This document shows, piece after piece, positions 16,977-25,400 of a stretch of DNA of 64,000 bases (its first letter is position 1; each line of letters starts with the position of its first letter). Below the pieces are notes generated by a model that was not told where the DNA came from, did not search any database, and saw only the letters and a program-made list of their open reading frames with translations. The stretch comes from JAGXLC01 sp964585385 (GTDB lineage Bacteria > Bacteroidota > Bacteroidia > Bacteroidales > UBA12077), in NCBI GenBank assembly GCA_964585385.1, contig CAZPDP010000006.1, positions 1 through 64,000 of the forward strand, written 5' to 3'. Both the position numbers and the translations under genes were made by a program.

Positions 16977-18482
16977 ATGAAAGACGCTGAAATTTTATTA
17001 AACCCCAATGAATTAGTAAGGTACTTAAAAAAGCCTGCAGAAGATTTTACAAAGAAGGATTTAGTCAATTTTATAGAAGATTATGGCATTGAAATGGTCA
17101 ATTTCCGATATGTTGCTGAAGACGGGAAATTGAAAACACTCAATTTTATTATTTCCAGCAAAGAACACCTGGAGAACATACTGACTACAGGTGAACGTGT
17201 AGACGGATCAAGTCTTTTTTCATTTATTGAAGCCGGTTCCAGCGATTTGTATGTAATTCCAAGATATAAGACTGCTTTTCTGAATCCTTTTTCAGATATT
17301 CCGGCGCTGGATATACTCTGTTCATTTTACAACAGCGAAGGCAAACCCCTGGAAAGTGCACCGGAGCAGATTCTGAGAAAAGCTCACAACCAGTTTAAAG
17401 AAGCAACCGGTTATACTTTCAAGGCTTTAGGTGAGCTGGAATATTATGTAAACAGTGAAAAAGACGACCTTTTTCCGGCTGTTGACCAGAAAGGATATCA
17501 CGCATCCAGGCCTTTTGCCAAATTTGAAGGATTGAGAACCGAAGCGTTACGATTGATAGCGCAGGCTGGGTGCAAAGTGAAATACGGACATTCCGAAGTG
17601 GGAAATTTTTCTTCAGAAACCGAAATGTTCGAGCAACACGAAATTGAATTCCTTCCCACAGAAGTAGAAGATGCAGTAGACCAGATGATTATTACCAAGT
17701 GGATTTTGCGTATGCTGGCAAAAGAGAGAGGGATTGAAATTAGCTTTGCTCCAAAGATCACAGTTGGGAAAGCAGGCAGTGGTCTGCATATTCACATGCT
17801 GCTGGAACGAAAAGGCAAAAATATCATGACCTGCGCTTCAGGTCTGAGCAACATAGCCAAGAAAATGATTGCCGGCATACTGGATACTGCCGATGCACTA
17901 ACAGCTTTTGGCAATACTATTCCCACTTCATATCTGCGACTGGTTCCTCACCAGGAAGCGCCCACCAACATTTGCTGGGGTGACAGGAATCGTTCTGCTT
18001 TGATACGTGTACCGTTAGGATGGGATGTGGGACAAAATATGGTACAGGATGCCAATCCGATGGAGTGCCAGACAGAAGATGAAGGCGACAGCAAGCAAAC
18101 AGTTGAGTTCCGCGCTCCGGACGGATCAGCCGACCTGTATCATCTGCTGGCAGGCCTTGTTACTGCTGCTCAGCATGGACTGGAGATGGACAATGCGCTG
18201 GAATTAGCTGACAAGCTTTATGTTGATGTAAATATTTTTGATGAAGAGCATAAAGATAAGCTCGACCAATTAGATAAACTACCCGAATCCTGTTATGATT
18301 CTGCAGAAAGACTGGAGGCTAAGCGGGAAATTTTTGAAAAGCATAATATTTTTCCAAAAGGTACTATCAATAGTTTTATTCAGAAACTGAAATCCTACGA
18401 CGACAAAGACCTGAGCGAAAGGTTATATGGAAAAGAAGATGAAATCAGGCAACTGGTGTTAAAGTACATTCATACGATGTAG
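16977..18482 (+). CDS. glnA: Glutamine synthetase family protein (GSI-like)
   Basis: A 501-residue enzyme that ligates ammonia to glutamate with ATP. The N-terminal beta-grasp domain carries VDGSS, and the catalytic domain has GELEYY, HSEVG with EQHEIEF, the ATP/ammonia-site GSGLHIHM, NRSALIRVPL, and EFRAPDGSADLY. These are the conserved metal and substrate positions of glutamine synthetase. The length fits GSI-like enzymes rather than GSIII (about 700 residues). The expected adenylylation loop NLYDLPPEE is absent, so regulation probably differs from that of enterobacteria. A hairpin terminator follows at 18509-18556. Confidence 0.88.
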   Translation: MKDAEILLNPNELVRYLKKPAEDFTKKDLVNFIEDYGIEMVNFRYVAEDGKLKTLNFIISSKEHLENILTTGERVDGSSLFSFIEAGSSDLYVIPRYKTAFLNPFSDIPALDILCSFYNSEGKPLESAPEQILRKAHNQFKEATGYTFKALGELEYYVNSEKDDLFPAVDQKGYHASRPFAKFEGLRTEALRLIAQAGCKVKYGHSEVGNFSSETEMFEQHEIEFLPTEVEDAVDQMIITKWILRMLAKERGIEISFAPKITVGKAGSGLHIHMLLERKGKNIMTCASGLSNIAKKMIAGILDTADALTAFGNTIPTSYLRLVPHQEAPTNICWGDRNRSALIRVPLGWDVGQNMVQDANPMECQTEDEGDSKQTVEFRAPDGSADLYHLLAGLVTAAQHGLEMDNALELADKLYVDVNIFDEEHKDKLDQLDKLPESCYDSAERLEAKREIFEKHNIFPKGTINSFIQKLKSYDDKDLSERLYGKEDEIRQLVLKYIHTM

Positions 18483-18508
18483 AAGCGCTATTTTTGAAGA
18501 GATTGAAT

Positions 18509-18556
18509 AGCCGCGAATTCGCTAATGCTTAATTGTTGGTGAGTTTGCGGCTTTTT
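18509..18556 (+). terminator. Terminator of the glutamine synthetase gene; palindromic repeat copy 1
   Basis: AGCCGCGAATTC pairs with GAGTTTGCGGCT at 10 of 12 positions around a 20-base loop, followed by a T-run. The stem belongs to the same palindromic family as 18674-18710 and 19410-19454, so a repeated element has been placed, or kept, as a terminator. Confidence 0.7.
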
Positions 18557-18673
18557 ATATCTGAAAGGGTTTCCCGGGTTATATAGAGATTAAGCTCCAT
18601 GGGAAAAGTATTGGGGAGTTCAAAATCGGGATAAGTATAATTCAAAAAAAATAATCATATAAGTAATTTTAGA

Positions 18674-18710
18674 GCCGCAAATTCACTTAAATAATTCGTG
18701 AATTCACGGC
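18674..18710 (+). repeat. Palindromic repeat copy 2
   Basis: GCCGCAAATTCAC pairs with GTGAATTCACGGC at 11 of 13 positions and is followed by a T-rich stretch on the plus strand. It lies just past the 3' end of the minus-strand lipoprotein gene and resembles copies 1 and 3. Confidence 0.65.
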
Positions 18711-18717
18711 ATTTTTT

Positions 18718-19188
18718 CTACTTGGCAGGAGCACCCATAAAAATTCTGTATTCAGTATAACCGGAAAGTTCTACCTTTATACTGTAGAAGAAAGGATCGG
18801 TATCGGTTGATTCGGTTACCAATCCGCCATGAAGGTCTGGATTATTGGAATCTTCTGAATACCCAATTAATTTGCCACCCAGAACATCCTGTTCTTCAAT
18901 TGCCATGCCCACACCGTCATTGGCCTCAGATAGTTTGGCATTAAATGTATGCGTATCCTCTTGACCGCTGGGTTCAAGCTTGATGGTGGAGTTGTCAACC
19001 TTAGTTATTTTAATGGTTAGATCAGGTACACTACTCGTACCGTTAGAATTGGTCAGGCTCAGGTCACCCGTATAGGTACCCACAATGTCTTTGGTTAAAT
19101 CCGGTCCTTCATCCGAAGAGTCTTCTTCGCAAGAACCGATAAAAAATGGTGTTAAAGCAATAGCCAGGATAATAAAAAGTTTTTTCAT
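18718..19188 (-). CDS. Small lipoprotein of unknown function
   Basis: 156 residues with a clear lipoprotein signal (lipobox FIGS-C20), then an acidic linker EEDSSDEG that may favour surface export in Bacteroidota. The mature part is rich in alternating beta-strand patterns (VGTYTGDLSLT, LTIKITKVD, FYSIKVELSGYTEY) and may be a small calycin- or lipocalin-like barrel, which is a guess from strand spacing. It lies alone between two palindromic repeats. Confidence 0.65.
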   Translation of the reverse strand: MKKLFIILAIALTPFFIGSCEEDSSDEGPDLTKDIVGTYTGDLSLTNSNGTSSVPDLTIKITKVDNSTIKLEPSGQEDTHTFNAKLSEANDGVGMAIEEQDVLGGKLIGYSEDSNNPDLHGGLVTESTDTDPFFYSIKVELSGYTEYRIFMGAPAK

Positions 19189-19409
19189 AACATGATAATT
19201 TTTTGATTAATACTGCCTGAAAACTATCATAAATTGCAGAAACAAAAAACCGGTCTTTTTTATTCAGGGGAATGGGATGAGTATTTGTCGGAAATGGATT
19301 AGTATTTGAGGAATTTTTTTTCAGTGGTAAAAGCTTTTTATCCCCACCCAGGCATGTAGCCGTTTTCTTCGCGTAAGTATTAGATATAAAGATGCATAAG
19401 ATGATGGAG

Positions 19410-19454
19410 TAGCCGCGAATTCACGAATAAGAATTATTAGCGAATTCGCGGCTA
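19410..19454. repeat. Palindromic repeat copy 3; likely terminator of the giant gene
   Basis: A perfect 13-base inverted repeat (TAGCCGCGAATTC) is extended inward by further pairs, giving a 45-base palindrome with two mismatches and a three-base loop. It starts seven bases beyond the stop codon of the giant minus-strand gene and probably ends its transcript, although no strong T-run follows. Confidence 0.75.
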
Positions 19455-19460
19455 ATCATT

Positions 19461-22400
19461 TTACTCTATTATAAGCTTTTTGTTTTGGATGAAACCTCCA
19501 GCTTTAAACCTGTAAAAGTAGATACCTTTTTTAAGGTGATTCAAGTCAAATTCTTTAGAATAAGCTCCTTTCCTCATCTTTTGCTTTAATAACGTGCTTA
19601 TCTTGGTTCCATGAATATTGAATAGCTCAATAATTACTTCTTCATATTCAGGAATGGAGAAATCAAAGTGTACAATATTTCTCGCCGGATTGGGATAACA
19701 AACCACAGAACGTTCAATGCTTTCGGTTTTGTTTCTATCTAATACCCCATTACCGGTACTGTAGATGCCTGTATTCTCCCTGATTTCGAAGTTGTAATCA
19801 AGTTTATAGCTGTCATTTAGTTTCTTGAATACAATATCCGCAAGTGGAATGGATGTACTGAGTTGTTTTTTCTTTCCAAACCTCGCCAGATCAATTTCCA
19901 GCCACCCTGCTTCCTTATTTTCACGAGTCAGCATTTGTATGTTCGATTCTGAAGATTTCAGATAGGGAGATTTGTTCACCTGTTCCGGTTTAATCGAAGC
20001 AGGATCGTACTGAACCAGGAGTTTTGAACTACGGTAATTGCTTAGATTATCAGCTCTTACAGTGTAATGAATATTATTATTCTTTTCCTGCTCCAATGCC
20101 CATTTGATATCTGCTGTTCCCCTCTCAGATTTATGATTGTATGTTTTGTTGTATGATTTGGCATTCTTAGTGTAGTTCCACATTTGGGTAAATACCATCA
20201 AATCTTCAAAGTCAATTCTTCTGTCTGGTTCGACGCTTAAATCCGGGACGGTTCCTGAAGCTGGACCGAATTCGATACTTGCATCCTGGTTGTTCCATGC
20301 CACAGCAAAGGCGTCCAGGTCATCAAAGTCGATAACGCCGTCGGTGTTGATATCGCCCACTTTTCCCAGAGCAATATCTACTACCGTTTCTTTATTTTGT
20401 TCTACAGTGAATGCCGAATAAACATTATTGTATCCCTCTTTATTGACATCACTGGAATAATCCCCGATTTTTACCTTTTTATTGTATTTCCCTTCGGCAT
20501 TTGTTTTAATGTTGTAAATACTTATTGTATCGCTGTTGTAAATTTTAATCTCCGTATCTTCAACACCTTCATTATTCTTATCTTTTATGATGTGTGTTAG
20601 ATCTCCCGTAAGGACTATTCTGAAGGACCAATCGTATCCGCTGTTTTCAAGAGAGTGAGAAAGCCCGTAATCGATATAATCGTTTGCTTTAAGACTTACC
20701 TCAATGGTATCACCATCTGCATAAACAACTCCCTGATCCATGCTACTGAATGTAAGTATGGAATCCACTGAATTGAAACTCAATCCGGGGTCGCTAAGGG
20801 TGTAGGTTATATTTTCAACATTTAGTTCAATTGAATTCGTATCGATTATACCCGAACTATCTGCCAGGTAAATGCTTATTTCAGGCTTCAGGTATGATAT
20901 TGAGTCTGAAGGAGCGGGCTCAGGATATCTGGCAAAAGGTTTCGATACATCGACAATAAATTCCCAATTTAGTGTATCCTGAAATGCCAGGCCATTGGTG
21001 TTTTCTGCAGTTATTACAGCATGGTTAGTTCCCTCCGGATAAGCAAGATTGATATTTTCGGGTATAAAAGAGACTTGATACCCGTTAAAATCGAGAGCTT
21101 TACTGGAAATGTCATATGTATTGGTATTGAGTTGAAAAATAATTGAACTGGTATCAACTCCTGCTGTGTCATATAGGGCTGCTTCAATAATTTGGGTGTT
21201 TTCTGATGTATAAGAGCTATCGGTTGGTCTGATGACTTCAGCCATGTAATCGCCCGGTTTCACAATGAAATCCCATTCTCTTTCACCAGTCAGTGTGTGA
21301 GGTGTGCCATAATGAGTTGAATCTTCTGCATATACGCTTAACCTGACAATTTCCTGGTCCTGGAAGGTTATGCCAGCAGTTGATGGGGAGAAAGTAAGCA
21401 GTGAGTCCTCCTTATTCCATGTCATTCCATTGCCGGAAAGGGTATAAGAGCTCTCGTTAATTTCCAGTTCGATGGTATTCGGATTTATCATACCCACGGG
21501 ATCGGTCATTTTTACTTTAATGTCGGGTTGATTAACTTCTGTAGAGGAGCCGTCAGCCGGGGTCAAGGAAATAACCTGCGGCGCTGTGAGATCAGTATAG
21601 AAATAGGAAATACAGGTATCCACCCGGTTGCTGTTTACATCATCGGCCCATAGCAGAATAGAAATAGAATCTTCATGTAAGGAATGGTCTTCAACAGAGG
21701 GATCGAACACCAGGGTATCGCTTGACAACTGCAACGAATTGTCCGCCAGGGAATAGGCGCTTCCGTTGATTTGGAGACGAAGGGTAGATTCATCGATTCC
21801 CCCGAGCAAATAGGGCATGGTGATGAGCTGGCTGGAATCGGTGGTAACCTTACCTTCTTCAGGTGTGATGCTGCTCAGCATCCGGTTGTTGACCGTAAAA
21901 GGATCGGTTAAACCCGGAGTCCCGGTATTGTGCGGATCCTCATCCTGCGGAATGAGTTTAAATCTCACATTTTCCAGCTTTACGCCAGGTATATCGGAAG
22001 TGGTTATCCAGATTAAAGAACCCTCATACAGGCTTTGATCCAGGCCGGTGGTATCCCCTTCCACAGTGGCCACCTGCCAGGTTGAGCCATCGTCTGTGGA
22101 ATACCTCGGGTACAATTTCACCGTGTCTCCTTCTGTGTCGGTGATGGTATAGTTGATCGTTACCGAATCCCGCTGCTCGCCGCTAAGGTCTGCAACAGTG
22201 ATAGCCGGGTTGCTGTTGCCGTCGTCGGGGTGGAAGGTCAGGCTCTGCTCACCTGCAGTATTGCCGTAGGAATCGGCAATTTTGGTGGAAGTTAGTGTGA
22301 TGGTGCTGTCAGTAGTAGGAAGAGGCTCGTTAAGGATTAAATTTACATGATATTGGCCCTCTTTATCATTGTCGATATTAATGAAATAGGGAGCGGGTTT

Positions 22401-25400
22401 ATTGCCAACATTAATATTCCAAACGGAATCTGTTCGGAACTCAAAATTATATTTTTCAGATGTGCCTGTATTTTCATAATATTTTATATCTCCATTATTT
22501 CCTTGGCCAAAAAATAAATCCAAATCTTTGTCATGGTCAATATCAAACAAAAATGGAGCAGGGGAATAATCATCTAACCACAATAATTCCTCACCGGATG
22601 GGAAATTTGGATTTGTGGAATCACCAGTATTTTCGGAAATCCAGATTTGACCCGAAGCAGGAGCAGCTCCCCAGATGATATCTAAATCCCCGTCCGCATC
22701 AATATCATGAAGACGTGGTCTTTGTCTGGATATGGTACTGTCAAGGTAATTATCGCTCATAAAATCAAAATCCGCATTCATTGGGCTTCCCGTATTTTCA
22801 TAATAATTCATTTTGTCATAATCATCCTCACCAATAATCAAATCAAGATCACCATCGCCATCCAAATCACCTAATTCCGGGGCACTGTAGCTTCCCACAT
22901 CAATATCCTGATAACTTGTATCAATCAGCTTAAAATCCGGATCATACTTGCTTCCCTGATTTTCATAAAAGCTGATTTTTCCGTCATTGTGGCCCATTAG
23001 TAAGTCGTCATCACCGTCGCCGTCCAAATCACCAAAGGTAGGATAGTTGTCTTGTGTGGGTAATTCGTCCAAAAAGTGTTCGGTGACCAATTCATATTGC
23101 AGGCTGTCGGTGCCCTTTTGCCGGTATAAATGGAATACACCAGAATCCTGCGCCGCCACAAATAATTCCTTTCCGGGCCAGGGCACTTCAGCCGCTGCTA
23201 TAGTTAGGTCATTATCCAGCGCCCAATTGCTGAGTTGGGTCACGCTGTTTTGGTCCAGGGGTTCATTAAAGGTAACGGTCAACACGCTGTCTTCTGTAAC
23301 GCCTTCCGCTGAAAGCATATCCGGCGGGGTGCCATCAGCCGTGGCTGAAGTGTAACTTAAATAGCTGCTGTTGCCTGAGGCATCTTCTGCCCGGATGGCA
23401 AAGCGGTAATCGCCGTCCTGCAAAGCATTAGTAAAGCTCGTCTGCGTGCTGTCGGTAATGGTTTGCCATACCGAACTGCTGTCCACCGTGCCGGTGCCGT
23501 TGTCGTAGTAGAGCAGGTAGCGGCTGGCCTTGGGGTGCAATGTCCATTGAAGCACAACCTCTCCTCCGGCTTTTCCACCGGCAGTAAAGTCATCTACCGG
23601 GGTAAGACTTACTTTTTGGGTATAATACGGGGAGTAGTCCACCCGGGCTGAAGTACCGTTATCGTAATAATCAAATATACAGTTGTCGGCTATATTTATG
23701 GAATCGGTGTAATCCCAGTAGTTGTTCTTGGCATCAATGTTTTTGGTGGCTTCATAGTCCACATAAACCTCATAATTGGCATTAGCCTGAAGATTGTTCT
23801 TGTTGATGTTGACATCGGAATCGTCCGGGCTGCTTGATGTATTGTTAAGATAAATACCGTTGCCCTGGTTCTGCTTAATATCGTTCCTGGAAATTAAGCC
23901 GTTAAAATTGTTCAGATTGAGGCCATGGTTCGTATTGGCTTTAATGAGATTATTCCTGATGATCAGGTTATCGGTATCTTTTCCATTTGAGAGAGTGAAT
24001 CCATCTTCGTTTTCAAGAATGCGATTGTCTTCAATCACTGGCTCGCCTTCATTCAGATAGATACCTTCCTGGCTATTTTGTTCAATTGTGCAGCCCCTGA
24101 TTAAAGCATCCTGATAAGCATCCTGAAAATAAATGCCTCTGGAATTATTGGCAATATAACAATCTACGACTTCCGTATAATGTCCCCAGCAGGAGTTATA
24201 AATCCCGTAGGATTGATTGCCGGTAATGGTAGAGTTTGTTATCACCGGACTGGCATTGCCGTTATCTTCGTAAGCATATATCCCATAATTATCGTTTTTG
24301 GTAATGGTCATACTGTCAATATCCGGGGATGCCCCAGCAATCTCAATACCCGTGTTGCAGTTTGTAATAAGGCCATTTCGAATAGTTGGTGTACTATGAT
24401 CGATCATGATTCCTCTACTGGCTCCTTTGATTCTAAAATGACTCAGAGTTCCCGTTGAGTTGCTGCGGAATTTAATGCTGTTAAATAGCTGCCCGCTCTT
24501 TACAGAGGCAAAATTTATGGTATCGTTTTCAGTTCCTGTTGCATCTAAAATACCATCTACGGAAAGGGTTTTTGAGGTATCCAAAAGCACACGGACTCCC
24601 GGCTCTATAGTAAGAGTAACATCGGCATCCACTGCCACATCGCAACTGATGTAGTAGGGGCTGCCAGTTTTGTCCCAGGTTGTATTTTCGGCGAGGACCC
24701 CGCAGGGAGCTTCGGTGGCGGCATAACCGCTTATTGGCAAATGTACCAGAGGCTCCTGCCAGTCGTTGCTCTCTATATTGAGGGTGGTCTCGTAATCTCC
24801 CAGGCTATCCGGCTGGAAGTAGAGGGTTGCCGATACTGAATCGTCCGGGTAAAGGGTGTATGTTTCCAGGCTCAGGCTGTATGCATCCATGGGCACATAC
24901 AGGCTGTCGATCACCAGGGAGTCTTCGGTGCCGTTGTTCCAGATGTTGAAGGTCATGCTGTCGGTTTCTCCTACCGCCAGGGCTCCAAAATTGAACAGGC
25001 TGCTGCTGGTTTTTAGATTTGCTTTCTGGGGACGGTTAAAAAGGATTGAAATGTTTCCTGAATTACTATTAGCCACGGCCAGGTCCATGAGTCCGTCGCT
25101 GTTTAGGTCGGCGGCGTGGACTGAAAGGGGGTAACTTCCTGCATTGAAGGTAGTGTGCCCCTGGAAGGTTCCATCACCCCTGCTTAAAAGTACGGAAACA
25201 TTGTCTGAGCTACTATTAGCCACCGTCAGGTCCGGGTGCCCGTCGCCGTCCAGGTCGGCGGCGTGGACTGAAAGGGGGTAATTTCCTGTATTGAGGGTGG
25301 TTTGCACCTGAAATGTTCCATCGCCCCTGTTTAAAAGCACGGAAACATTGTCTGAATTGTAATTAGCCACCGCCAAATCGGTGTGCCCATCGCTATTCAG

